This document shows, one piece after another, positions 39,149 through 47,725 of a DNA stretch of 64,000 nucleotides. The DNA lies in contig CAYGAY010000001.1 of assembly GCA_964347975.1 (NCBI GenBank), positions 124,001 to 188,000 on the forward strand. The letters run 5' to 3'. The position numbers and the translations under genes were made by a program. The notes below the pieces were generated by a model that worked only from the letters and a program-made list of their open reading frames with translations, searched no databases and was not told the DNA's origin. The first letter of the stretch is position 1, and the number at the start of each line of letters is the position of its first letter. This DNA is from Bin87 sp964347975. GTDB lineage: Bacteria > Chloroflexota > Dehalococcoidia > Lucifugimonadales > UBA3495.

Positions 39149-40780
39149 ATGAGTAGCATTCTCGCCCTGGATCCCCTGCCCCATCGCCACTCCTGGGAAA
39201 AATCCCTCGGCGAATTCCTCGACATCGTCGTCAAGGCAAATCCAGACAAGGTATTCGTCGAGATCGCCGGCCGGCAGATCACATACGCCGAGTTTTACCG
39301 GCGTTGCCGCTCTGCGGCATCCATGTTTCAAAGCTTGGGCATCGGACGCGGCGACCGCGTCTGCATGTTCCTGCCCAACGTGCCCGAGGTGCTCTATACC
39401 TGGTTCGGCCTTTCTCTTATCGGCGGCATTACGGTGACCATTAACACCGCCTACCGCCGGGATGAGATGGCCTTCATCCTGAACAATGCTGAGGCCAGCG
39501 CCCTGGTTGCACACGAGAGTTTGATCGACGTAGCAACCCAGGCCGCCGACATCGCTCCTTGCGTCCATCATCGTTTAGTCGTCGGCGACAATCCTGCCGT
39601 CAATGGTTGGCGAGACTACGGCTCGATGCTTTCCAGCTCTCCGGAACTGACCGCGCTCCCCGAAGTAGCGCCCACCGACATATCGATGCTTCAGTACACC
39701 TCCGGCACGACTGGCAATCCCAAAGGCGTTCAGGTTACTCACCAGATGTACGTGTCCGCCGGCCAGGGTTTCGCGCTGTGGACTCAGGCGACTTCCGAGG
39801 ACCGCTTCTTCACCTGCCTGCCCTATTTCCACGCCAACGCCCAGTATTACAGCACCATGGGCACTTTGGCGGCCGGCGCGACCCTGGTGGTGCAGGATCG
39901 CTTCAGCGCTTCCCGTTTCTGGCAACAGGTCCGGGACGCCCGCGCCACGGTCGTTAACTTCATCGGAATGATGATGCCCGTATTGGCCAAAAATGCCCCA
40001 CAACCCGATGACGCGGACAATACTGTGCGCCTGTTCTACGGCTCGCCGGCGTTCTCACCGGACTTCCTGGCCGATTTTGAACAGCGCTTCGGAACGGACA
40101 TCATCGTCGGGTTCGGCATGACCGAAACCTGCTACGGCACAATCGAAACCATCCGGGGCGAACGCCGTCCCAACTCCTCCGGCCAACCGCGCCGTCATCC
40201 TGACCCGGCCTTTGAAAACACCATCCGCATCGTGGACGACGATGGCAATCCGGTCTCCAACGGGCAGCCCGGCGAAATCACCATCCGAAATCCCGCCACC
40301 ATGGCCGGCTATTGGCGCAATGGGGCCGAAACCAACGCCTCCCTGCGCGACGGTTGGCTTTTCACCGGCGACCTTGGCTGGCTTGACGACGACCATTACC
40401 TATACTTCCTTGATCGCAAGAAGGACGTCATCCGGCGCCGCGGCGAGAACATCTCTTCCCAGGAAGTGGAGGACGTGATCAAAGCCCACGAAAGCGTTTT
40501 GGATTGCGCCATCATCGCCGTCCCATCTGAACTCGGGGAGGACGAAGTCAAAGCGTACATCACTCCCCGGCCCGGCGCGTCGCCCCAGCCGGAGGACGTG
40601 ATCTACTGGTGCGCCGACCGTTTGGCCTACTTCAAGGTCCCCCGTTATATCGAAATCCGAGACGAATTGCCCCGCACCCCCAGCCTCCGCGTTAGAAAGG
40701 ACGTCCTGCGCCAGGAGCGAGAGGACCTGATCTCCGGCTGTTTCGACCGCGAGGCCGCCGGTATCCAGATCAGGAGATAA
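39149..40780 (+). CDS. AMP-forming acyl-CoA synthetase (CaiC-like)
   Basis: The 543-residue protein is an ANL-superfamily ligase that activates a carboxylate as acyl-AMP and then makes the CoA thioester. Core motifs: MLQYTSGTTGNPKGVQVTHQ (P-loop), VGFGMTETCYGTIE, LRDGWLFTGDLGWLDDDHYL, and LDRKKDVIRRRGENISSQEV. The C-terminal catalytic Lys region is degenerate: RTPSLRVRKDVLR has Ser-Leu-Arg where PTGK-type sequences are usual, as in crotonobetaine/carnitine-CoA ligase-like groups. The preferred acid is unknown. Confidence 0.9.
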   Translation: MSSILALDPLPHRHSWEKSLGEFLDIVVKANPDKVFVEIAGRQITYAEFYRRCRSAASMFQSLGIGRGDRVCMFLPNVPEVLYTWFGLSLIGGITVTINTAYRRDEMAFILNNAEASALVAHESLIDVATQAADIAPCVHHRLVVGDNPAVNGWRDYGSMLSSSPELTALPEVAPTDISMLQYTSGTTGNPKGVQVTHQMYVSAGQGFALWTQATSEDRFFTCLPYFHANAQYYSTMGTLAAGATLVVQDRFSASRFWQQVRDARATVVNFIGMMMPVLAKNAPQPDDADNTVRLFYGSPAFSPDFLADFEQRFGTDIIVGFGMTETCYGTIETIRGERRPNSSGQPRRHPDPAFENTIRIVDDDGNPVSNGQPGEITIRNPATMAGYWRNGAETNASLRDGWLFTGDLGWLDDDHYLYFLDRKKDVIRRRGENISSQEVEDVIKAHESVLDCAIIAVPSELGEDEVKAYITPRPGASPQPEDVIYWCADRLAYFKVPRYIEIRDELPRTPSLRVRKDVLRQEREDLISGCFDREAAGIQIRR

Positions 40781-40808
40781 TGAGTGTTGACCGCCAGGAG
40801 TATTCCCC

Positions 40809-41153
40809 ATGATCAAAATTGAAGCCATTTTCCGACCCGAGCGTCTCAACAGCGTCAAAGACGCCCTCAGCGACGCTGGCATCGTCGGCCTGACCGTCAC
40901 GCAAGTCAGCGGACGGGGTGCGCAGGGCGGCGTCGAAGTAACCGCCGCCCGCGGCCTCGGCACCTACCGGATGGATATGCTCCCCAAGGTCAAACTGGAG
41001 GTAGTCGTCAACGACCCCGACGCCGACAAAGCCGTGGATGTCATCCGCACCAACGCCATCACCGGCGCCCCCGGCGACGGCAAAATCTTTATCTACCCGG
41101 TCAGCGACGCCATCCGCATCCGCACTGGCGAACACGGTCCCGACGCCGTTTAA
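40809..41153 (+). CDS. glnB: P-II family nitrogen regulatory protein
   Basis: PII senses 2-oxoglutarate and ATP/ADP and controls nitrogen targets by binding. The 114-residue protein starts MIKIEAIFRPERLNSVKDAL and has GIVGLTVTQVSGRGAQ before the T-loop. The T-loop ends GTYRMDMLPKVKLEVVV, so a Tyr occupies the position that can be uridylylated in proteobacteria. The C-terminus has GDGKIFIYPVSDAIRIRTGE. No amtB, glnA or glnD is adjacent. An AGGAG ribosome binding site precedes ATG 40809. Confidence 0.93.
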   Translation: MIKIEAIFRPERLNSVKDALSDAGIVGLTVTQVSGRGAQGGVEVTAARGLGTYRMDMLPKVKLEVVVNDPDADKAVDVIRTNAITGAPGDGKIFIYPVSDAIRIRTGEHGPDAV

Positions 41154-41199
41154 ACCAGCCGCTACCCTCGCCCCAGGCGCTGTTCCACCTGTCCCTGAC

Positions 41200-41247
41200 C
41201 GTCATTCCCGCCCCCCGCCGTCATTCCCGCGAAAGCGGGAAGCCAGG
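41200..41247. repeat. Family A repeat after glnB
   Basis: A half copy (CGTCATTCCCGCC) at about 41200-41212 is followed by a full unit at 41219-41247 with core TTCCCGCGAAAGCGGGAA. The half-plus-full arrangement is the same as at 25 kb and 51 kb. It separates glnB from the promoter of the restriction operon. Confidence 0.85.
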
Positions 41248-41275
41248 CTCTAGCCGGAAATCCAACGTCCTTTTC

Positions 41276-41281
41276 TATAAT
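41276..41281 (+). promoter_or_regulatory. -10 element of the EVE/restriction operon
   Basis: A consensus TATAAT lies 35 bases before the EVE gene ATG. The -35 region at 17 bases spacing (CCGGAA) is weak. No other promoter is evident within the four-gene operon, whose genes overlap or nearly abut. Confidence 0.5.
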
Positions 41282-41316
41282 ATGGGGCGCCAAACACCGC
41301 TACCGGAGCTGACCCC

Positions 41317-41799
41317 ATGCCCGAACCACGCTACTGGCTGTTCAAGTCCGAACCCTCCTCCTACTCTTACGACGATTTGGATTCGGAGGAGGATCAAACC
41401 GCCGAGTGGGATGGCGTCCGCAACTACCAGGCCCGCAACTTCATGCGCGACGATATGCGCGTCGGAGATCATGTCCTCTTCTACCACAGCAACGCCAAGC
41501 CTCCCGGCGTGATCGGCACCGCTCGCATCGTCCGCGAAGCCTACCCCGACGATACCGCCTGGAACCCCGACTCCCGCTACTACGATCCCAAATCGGACCC
41601 GGCCAACCCCACCTGGCTGATGGTGGAAATCAAGGCCGAGCGCCGCCTCCCCCGCTTCATCAGCCTCAACGAACTCAAAGCCAACCCCGCCCTGGCCGAT
41701 ATGCAGGTCATCAAGCGCGGCCAGCGCCTCTCCATACAGCCTGTAACCCCCGCCGAATGGGCCGAAGTTCTCGCCATGGCGGAGCGCAATGAAGGATAG
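41317..41799 (+). CDS. EVE-domain (PUA-like) protein, possible modified-base reader
   Basis: The 160-residue protein is a single EVE domain. It begins YWLFKSEPSSYSYDDL, then EWDGVRNYQARNFMRDDMRV, VGDHVLFYHSNAKPPGVIGT, the Tyr/Asp-rich YYDPKSDPANPTWLMVEIKA, and ends with SIQPVTPAEWAEVL. EVE domains bind modified cytosines or related bases in a cage, and are often encoded next to restriction systems. GGAG lies 8 bases before the ATG. The 3' end overlaps or abuts the methyltransferase start, so it is operonic with it. Confidence 0.93.
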   Translation: MPEPRYWLFKSEPSSYSYDDLDSEEDQTAEWDGVRNYQARNFMRDDMRVGDHVLFYHSNAKPPGVIGTARIVREAYPDDTAWNPDSRYYDPKSDPANPTWLMVEIKAERRLPRFISLNELKANPALADMQVIKRGQRLSIQPVTPAEWAEVLAMAERNEG

Positions 41800-41806
41800 G
41801 TTCCCC

Positions 41807-43633
41807 ATGGTTGAGCACATATACGACATAACACCGCCGGAGCCGGAAACCGAAACTCCGGAGCCGCTGCCCCAGCAGGAGCAGTTTTACCGCGCCCCGG
41901 CCCGGTTCGGCAACATCCCCGTTGAGGCTGAGCCCAAAGGGTGGGACCGTCACCAGCGCTTTGAACGGCATTATCCCCGGGTGAACCTGCCCACGCAGAT
42001 CGTGGAGCGCGTCAGCCTGGGCAACGCAAAAGACCATGAACCCAACCGCCTGATTTGGGGTGACAACCTGCACGTGATGCGGCAGATTCCGTCCAGCAGC
42101 GTTGACCTGATTTACATTGATCCGCCCTTTTTCTCCGGCCGGTATTACAACGTGATGTGGGGCGACAACAACGAGATACGCTCGTACAGTGACATTTGGG
42201 AAAGCGGGCTGGACGGCTACCTCATCTGGCTCAACGCTCGCCTCTATGAGATGAAGCGCATTCTCAAACCTACTGGCTCCATCTACATTCACTGCGACTG
42301 GCACGCCAGCCACTACATCAAAGTGGAGATGGACAAGATCTTCGGGTATGGTAATTTTGTGAATGAAATAGCTTGGTGCTACAAGTCCGGGGGCGCGAGT
42401 CCCAAACGGTACTTCAGCCGCAAACATGACACCTTGCTGCTGTACGCGAAAGACGTGCGGCAGTATCACTTCAATCCACAGCAGGAAAAATCTTATAACC
42501 GAGGATTGAAACCTTATCGTTTTGCCGGCGTCAAGGAATATCAAGATGAAATTGGATGGTACACCCTGGTAGGCATGAAAGATTATTGGGAAATTGATAT
42601 GGTTGGTAGGACGAGCTCGGAACGTATTGGCTATCCTACTCAAAAGCCCGAAGCACTGCTCGAGCGCGTCATCAAAGCCTCTTCCAATGAAGGCGATGTT
42701 GTCGCCGACTTCTTTGTTGGTGGAGGCACAACTGCCGCCGTTGCCCAACGTCTAGGTAGGCGCTTTATCGTCGGTGACCAGTCGCGGGTCGCCGTCGCTG
42801 TCACTGCTGAACGGCTGAAACAGCAGGCGGTTACTCGGGGTATAGAGGACGCTTCCATCCCCGACTTCACCGTCGAGCAGTGGAGTATCTACGAGGCGGA
42901 ACGGCTCTCGGCAATGCCGCCGGACCAGTTCCGCGATTTTGTCCTACGGGCCTACGGCGCAACTCGCATTGGCGCTGACGATGACGGCCCGCACATTCAT
43001 GGCTGGCGCAACCGACTGCCCATCTGGGTCGGAGTGCCGGGGTTGGACTCGCAGGCTACGGCGGATGATGTTCTCACTTTCGCCAACGCCATCCGGCAAA
43101 CTACGGAATACCGGCAGGCCAATCTGCGCGACGGCATAATGCTGGCCTGGGGTTTCCGGCAGGATGCGCGGGAGGCCGCTGAAGAACTGCGGTTGCAGGA
43201 GCATATCGACGTCAACTTTGTCCGCCTGTCTCAAATCCGCATTGGCGATGCTGACTTCCGAGAGCATATCGTAGGACGTTCCACCGACCGGGCAGATTAC
43301 AGCGAGTTTCTAACTTTCGTACAACCGCCGGTGGTCAACGTGGGATATCGTGCTTTAGGCGGTGGCAGCGTTACCTTTGACGCCGGCGATACAGCAGTGG
43401 TCAACCTGGGCGCAGAGCTAATCAACGTGCAGTGGGATTTCAGTTATAACGGACGCCGGTTTGAGGCGACGCAAGGCTATTCGTTTCAACGTCAGGTCAG
43501 CGGCAAAAGCCGCAAACCCGTAACGCAGGTAACGCACAAGTTTGTCGGACCCGGCAGATACAATGTTGCCTGCCGCGTTCAGGACAGCCGAGGCGGTGAA
43601 GGAATGTGGACCGGCGTAGTGGAGGCGCGTTAG
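41807..43633 (+). CDS. Type III Mod-like DNA methyltransferase with Ig/PKD-like C-terminus
   Basis: The 608-residue protein has class beta amino-methyltransferase order. The catalytic motif DLIYIDPPFFSGRYY (DPPF, residues 105-108) precedes the SAM motif VADFFVGGGTTAAVAQ (about 300-315). RIGYPTQKPEALLERVI is the usual Mod helix before the SAM motif. The target-recognition region between is short, about 190 residues. After about residue 330 a helical part is followed by a C-terminal beta domain (FDAGDTAVVNLGAELINVQW, VTHKFVGPGRYNVACRVQD) reminiscent of PKD/Ig folds. An in-frame ATG at 41789 overlaps the EVE gene and is an alternative start. The Res-like gene begins 3 bases after the stop. Confidence 0.88.
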   Translation: MVEHIYDITPPEPETETPEPLPQQEQFYRAPARFGNIPVEAEPKGWDRHQRFERHYPRVNLPTQIVERVSLGNAKDHEPNRLIWGDNLHVMRQIPSSSVDLIYIDPPFFSGRYYNVMWGDNNEIRSYSDIWESGLDGYLIWLNARLYEMKRILKPTGSIYIHCDWHASHYIKVEMDKIFGYGNFVNEIAWCYKSGGASPKRYFSRKHDTLLLYAKDVRQYHFNPQQEKSYNRGLKPYRFAGVKEYQDEIGWYTLVGMKDYWEIDMVGRTSSERIGYPTQKPEALLERVIKASSNEGDVVADFFVGGGTTAAVAQRLGRRFIVGDQSRVAVAVTAERLKQQAVTRGIEDASIPDFTVEQWSIYEAERLSAMPPDQFRDFVLRAYGATRIGADDDGPHIHGWRNRLPIWVGVPGLDSQATADDVLTFANAIRQTTEYRQANLRDGIMLAWGFRQDAREAAEELRLQEHIDVNFVRLSQIRIGDADFREHIVGRSTDRADYSEFLTFVQPPVVNVGYRALGGGSVTFDAGDTAVVNLGAELINVQWDFSYNGRRFEATQGYSFQRQVSGKSRKPVTQVTHKFVGPGRYNVACRVQDSRGGEGMWTGVVEAR

Positions 43634-43636
43634 CCG

Positions 43637-45643
43637 ATGATTAACGAATTCGTACAGTACGAAGAAGATTTCTTAGAGTGGGTTCAGGGCGGTTACCCCG
43701 ACGCCAAGCCGGAAACGCTGGACTACATCCGTCACTTGAGCGACCCGGAGGACGATACGCAACCACGCGCCGGCACGCTTTGGTCACACCAGTGGGATTC
43801 GTTCCTGCGGGTGATCTATGCCTACGAAATTGAACGGAACGCTCTGGCTCTCCCCAACGGCGTGTTGCTCAACGTGGTGACCGGCGGCGGCAAGACGGCC
43901 ATCATCGCGGCCTTGATGGCATGGTTGAGGCTTGCCCACGACGTGCATAGGTTCGTGCTGTTGTGCCCTAACCTGATTGTGCGGGATCGGCTGGAAGACG
44001 ACTTTGAGAATGGCAAGGTATTCGTTGACCGGGATTTGATTCCGCCGGGAGCCATCGTGAGCAAGGACGACTTCGCCCTGACCACCTTGGGCAGTGACCG
44101 ACCCCGTGGTTGGGCCAGCCTGCTGGGGGCCAGCGTCATCTTGGGCAACATTCACCAGTTCTACACCAGCAACGCCGCCGGACAGAGCAATCTGTCCGAG
44201 CTGCTGAACGGGCCGAAGTTCGCGCTGTTCAACGATGAGGCGCACAACTCGCCGGCGCCGGAATGGGACCGGACTCTGGAGCGGATGCGTCCCCAGACCA
44301 TCCTGCGCGTTGACACCACCGCCACGCCAGACCGGGCCGACGGCCAGACGCCGGACAGCCGGATGATTTACGAATACCTGATACAGGATGCGCTGGCTGA
44401 CCGGCTGGTGAAAACACCAGTGGTGTACCAACCCAGCATCGCCACAGTGGAGCTGACTTATACCGACGCGATGACTGGCGAAACCCGCGCCGTTGAGGAA
44501 ATCGACTGGGCGGAAGTCGACCGCCTGGGCATCAACGCCACTCAGTGGGTGACCGACGACAATCCGATGCAACAGCAGATGGCGATTGCCATACAGCGGC
44601 TCCGAGAGCAGGAACGGCGGGCTAAAGAGCGCTACCAACCGATACTTTTCGTCGTTGCCGTCTGCAAACTGGACGCCGAGAAAGCGTCCAAAACGTTGAA
44701 CGACTATTTCAAGGTGAAGACGCTGCTGGTCACCGAGGACAGCTCGGATGCCGAGCGTCGGCAAGCCACCGAGCTGGGCCGGGCGCAGCGGGGCAGGCAG
44801 CCGTACAAGGCGGTGGTCAGCGTGCTGATGCTACGGGAAGGCTGGGATGTGCCGGAGGTTGGCGTGATACTGCTGCTGCGTAAGTTCGGCAGCCGGGTCT
44901 ATGGGCAGCAGGTCATTGGCCGGGGGCTTCGCCGTGTTCGCAATCGCGGCATCCTCGATGCCGAACAGCAAATTTGCGCCGTAGTTGACCACCCCAAGCT
45001 GGAACACGGTTGGCTGTGGGAGATATTCAACAGCAAGGTCAGAACCGAGGTCGGGGTTGACCAGGAGTTTGCCGAAGAGGAAGACTTGCCGGAACCGCCA
45101 CCACGCCAGGAATTCGACCAGCCGTGGAACGTGATTGACGTTCCGGAGCCGTCCGACGATGACGGCGGAGAGTTTGTTATCGAAATAACCGACGGGCCGG
45201 CCGAGCCGCTGGCAAACTGGCGGGAAATCTTGGAGGGTCTGGAATACCCATCTGAAACTATAACGATAACTGACCAGGACATTACCGGAGTCGAGCGGCG
45301 CACCCTCACCGGTGACGGCTGGATAACGCTGGAAACGGCACCAGCATTTGATGGTGGTGTGGCAGTCGCGGTTACGCCAGAAGCCAAAGCGGAGGCGATC
45401 AAGGAGGAACTGCTGGCGACAGCGGAGCGTTTGCTAGCCCATGCCGGTCACACCTCGCAGTTCAAAGGCCGCATCTACGGCATCCTGCTGGACCACATCC
45501 GGATGAAGTTTCTGGTTGGAGCGTCGTTGGGGCTGGCGGAAGAGCACCACTTGGATACAGTTTGGCGGATGCTGTCCGTTGTTGAGCAGCGCATCAAAGG
45601 CATACCGGGCTTAATTGAGGGGATGGTGAAGTATGCCGATTAG
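43637..45643 (+). CDS. Type III restriction Res-like SF2 helicase
   Basis: The 668-residue protein is an SF2 ATPase of the Res type. Motifs: Walker A TGGGKT (82-87), DEAH (200-203, in LFNDEAHNSPAPEW), motif III TTAT (227-230), REGWDVPEVGVILLLRKFGS and QQVIGRGLRRVRNRG (motif VI, about 425-436). The C-terminal 180 residues are acidic and lack the PD-(D/E)XK endonuclease domain usual at the end of Res. Nuclease function instead appears in the next gene, which overlaps by 11 bases. It should translocate on DNA in complex with the methyltransferase. Confidence 0.9.
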   Translation: MINEFVQYEEDFLEWVQGGYPDAKPETLDYIRHLSDPEDDTQPRAGTLWSHQWDSFLRVIYAYEIERNALALPNGVLLNVVTGGGKTAIIAALMAWLRLAHDVHRFVLLCPNLIVRDRLEDDFENGKVFVDRDLIPPGAIVSKDDFALTTLGSDRPRGWASLLGASVILGNIHQFYTSNAAGQSNLSELLNGPKFALFNDEAHNSPAPEWDRTLERMRPQTILRVDTTATPDRADGQTPDSRMIYEYLIQDALADRLVKTPVVYQPSIATVELTYTDAMTGETRAVEEIDWAEVDRLGINATQWVTDDNPMQQQMAIAIQRLREQERRAKERYQPILFVVAVCKLDAEKASKTLNDYFKVKTLLVTEDSSDAERRQATELGRAQRGRQPYKAVVSVLMLREGWDVPEVGVILLLRKFGSRVYGQQVIGRGLRRVRNRGILDAEQQICAVVDHPKLEHGWLWEIFNSKVRTEVGVDQEFAEEEDLPEPPPRQEFDQPWNVIDVPEPSDDDGGEFVIEITDGPAEPLANWREILEGLEYPSETITITDQDITGVERRTLTGDGWITLETAPAFDGGVAVAVTPEAKAEAIKEELLATAERLLAHAGHTSQFKGRIYGILLDHIRMKFLVGASLGLAEEHHLDTVWRMLSVVEQRIKGIPGLIEGMVKYAD

Positions 45644-45986
45644 CAAGCGGGGAATCTACGAAGCCCCCACCAAAAGCACGTGGAGTTTTGAGCGTTACGA
45701 CAGTGACTTGGAACGCAGGATGATGGCCCGGCTGGAATCCGATCCCGAAGTCGCCAAATGGCAAAAGCGGCACGGCATATCCATACCCTGGATTGACGCG
45801 CGGGGCCGCAAGTGCAATTACCGACCGGATTTTCTCGTTGAGTACACTGACGGACGAAAAACCTTGATTGAAGTAAAAGACCCGTCGCGTATGGATTCGC
45901 CAGCGGTACTACGCAAACGCAGTGCCGCCGAGGAATGGTGCCGCAGGCGGGAAATGTCTTACGAGATAGCCACCATCCCGGGGTAA
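45633..45986 (+). CDS. TnsA-like PD-(D/E)XK endonuclease subunit
   Basis: The 117-residue protein is a minimal PD-(D/E)XK nuclease. Candidate active-site residues are Glu27 (SDLERRMM), Asp66 (NYRPDFLVEY), Glu80 and Lys82 (TLIEVKDPSR). This E-D-ExK spacing is that of TnsA-type and related VRR-like nucleases. An N-terminal YEAPTKSTWSFERYDSDLER stretch also fits. Its start overlaps the helicase stop by 11 bases, so both are translated from one mRNA and probably act as one Res complex. It converges on the ThDP enzyme gene with 6 bases between the two (predicted) stops. Confidence 0.85.
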   Translation: MPISKRGIYEAPTKSTWSFERYDSDLERRMMARLESDPEVAKWQKRHGISIPWIDARGRKCNYRPDFLVEYTDGRKTLIEVKDPSRMDSPAVLRKRSAAEEWCRRREMSYEIATIPG

Positions 45987-45992
45987 CTGCGC

Positions 45993-47652
45993 CTACAACG
46001 CCCCGCTTATCGTTATATCCAGCAAAGCCGGCCGCCCGCCTGACCGCCGGCCCGATCTCGGTGGGGTCGTCCACCCGCTCCCCGTGCACCCCCATGGCCT
46101 GCGCCATCATCGCCAGGTCCAGCCGGTTGGCGAAGTCCATCCCCACGTAATCGCTGTCCCGTTCCCGGTCATCCAGCATATCCCGCAGGTACACCTCCAT
46201 ATTCACCTTCAGGATGCGGTAAGCCTGGTTGTTGCAGATGGCGTACACCACCGGGATGTTGTAGCGGCTGGCCGTCCACAGCGCCTGCACCGTGTACATT
46301 GAGGCCCCGTCGCCCACCACCGCCAGCACCGGCCGGTCGGGATGGGCCAGCTTCACCCCCAGCGCGCCCGGCATGGCCCAACCCAGCGCGCCGCCGCGAA
46401 TGCCGTAAATGTCCCCCGGCTTCTCAAAGTCGAAGGCCCGATTCAGCGCCGGCCGCGAGGTGACGGCTTCGTCGGCCAGGATGGTGTCCGGCGGCACGGC
46501 AGCGGCCAGTTCGTGCATCATCCGCTCCACCGGCATGGGCCGGTTGTCCCAAGTCGGCTTGATGCGTTCCTGGTAGCGTTCCGCGTCCCGCTGCCGCGCC
46601 TCCGCCAGCGTCGCGGCCCGCGTCGCCGCCGCCTCCCGCTGGCTGCCCGTCATCGCGCCGTCCAGCGATTCCGCCAGGTCGGCCATGCCGGCCGCCGGGT
46701 CGGCGAGGATACCCACTTCGGTGGGATAGCTCTTCTCAATCTCCCAATAGTTGCTGTCCATGTGGATCAACTTCGTACCCGGTGACAGGAACGGCACGTC
46801 AACGTACAGGAACGACGCGAACACGTCCGTTCCCACCGCCAGCGCCACGTCGGCATTGGCGAACTGTCGCGCGGTGGTCGGACTGTTCAGGTTCAGCATT
46901 CCGCCCCACTGTGGATGGGCAGTCGGGAAGTTCACCTCGGAATATGACGTAGCCACTACCCGCGCCCCGGTCTGCTCGGCGACTCGCACTACCTGCGCCA
47001 CCGCGCCGGCCTGCGCAACCCGGTCGCCAACCACGATTACCGGGTTCTCCGCTCCCGCCAGCAGCTCCGTAGCCCGGTCCACCGCAGCCGCGTCGGGCCG
47101 GATGCGGAAATATCCCTCCGACGACGCCACCGCCTCAAAGTCAACCTCTTCATCCAGCGTGTCCCAGGGAAAGGATACGAATACCGGCCCTGTCGGCGGC
47201 GTTTTGGCCTCCTTGAACGCTCGCCGTATCGCTACCGGAATATCTGAGGCGTGGCGCACTTCCACACTCCACTTGGTGTACTGCTCCGTCATCTCCACCA
47301 GGTCGCCCGACAGCACCGGCTCGCTGATCAGCATCCGCGTGTCCGAGTTCCCCGCTGTCAGCACTAGAGGCGTCCCGCCCCGAAAGGCGTTGTACAGCCC
47401 GCTGATGCCGTTGGCCAGCCCGCCGGCGATGTGGATGTTGGCGAACGCCGGCTTTCCCGTGGCCCGCGCGTACCCATCGGCCATGCCCACCGCCGTCCCT
47501 TCCTGCAACGCTTGGATGTATTGCAGTTGCGGGTAATCCTGGAGTCCGTCCAGGAACGGCGTTTCGCTGGTGCCGGGGTTGCCGAAGATGTATTCGACCC
47601 CCTCGGCCACCAGCATCTCGGCCAGAGCATGTTTGCCAAGCATCCGAGCCAT
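45993..47652 (-). CDS. ThDP-dependent enzyme (benzoylformate decarboxylase/acetolactate synthase-like), frameshifted near 3' end
   Basis: The protein has the three ThDP-enzyme domains. The N-terminal part has GVEYIFGNPGTSETPFLDGL and YIQALQEGTAVGMADGYARA with the catalytic Glu. The central domain is about residues 190-330. The C-terminal cofactor motif is VVGDGASMYTVQALW followed by NN (GDG...NN). ATG 47652 has GGGAGGAG upstream. The frame loses homology at about 46040. A +1 shift within GGCGGGCGGCC restores RPALLDITISGAL and a stop at 45993, the normal family end. Unshifted, translation would run on antisense to the nuclease gene to 45640. Substrate unknown. Confidence 0.85.
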
Positions 47653-47725
47653 AATCTTGCTCCTCCCTTTCGTGTCTTCGCCGGGGCCTCGCAGGAGGCT
47701 CCCTCGCATTGGCAGCCCTGCGGCC

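Noticed and set aside
39137..39149. TTG start at 39137 for the acyl-CoA ligase
   Set aside because: ATG at 39149 is four codons downstream, is a stronger start codon and loses no domain.
45640..45992. Extension of the ThDP enzyme frame across the nuclease gene
   Set aside because: The extension is antisense to a gene with a complete nuclease motif set, and a frameshift restores the normal end at 45993.
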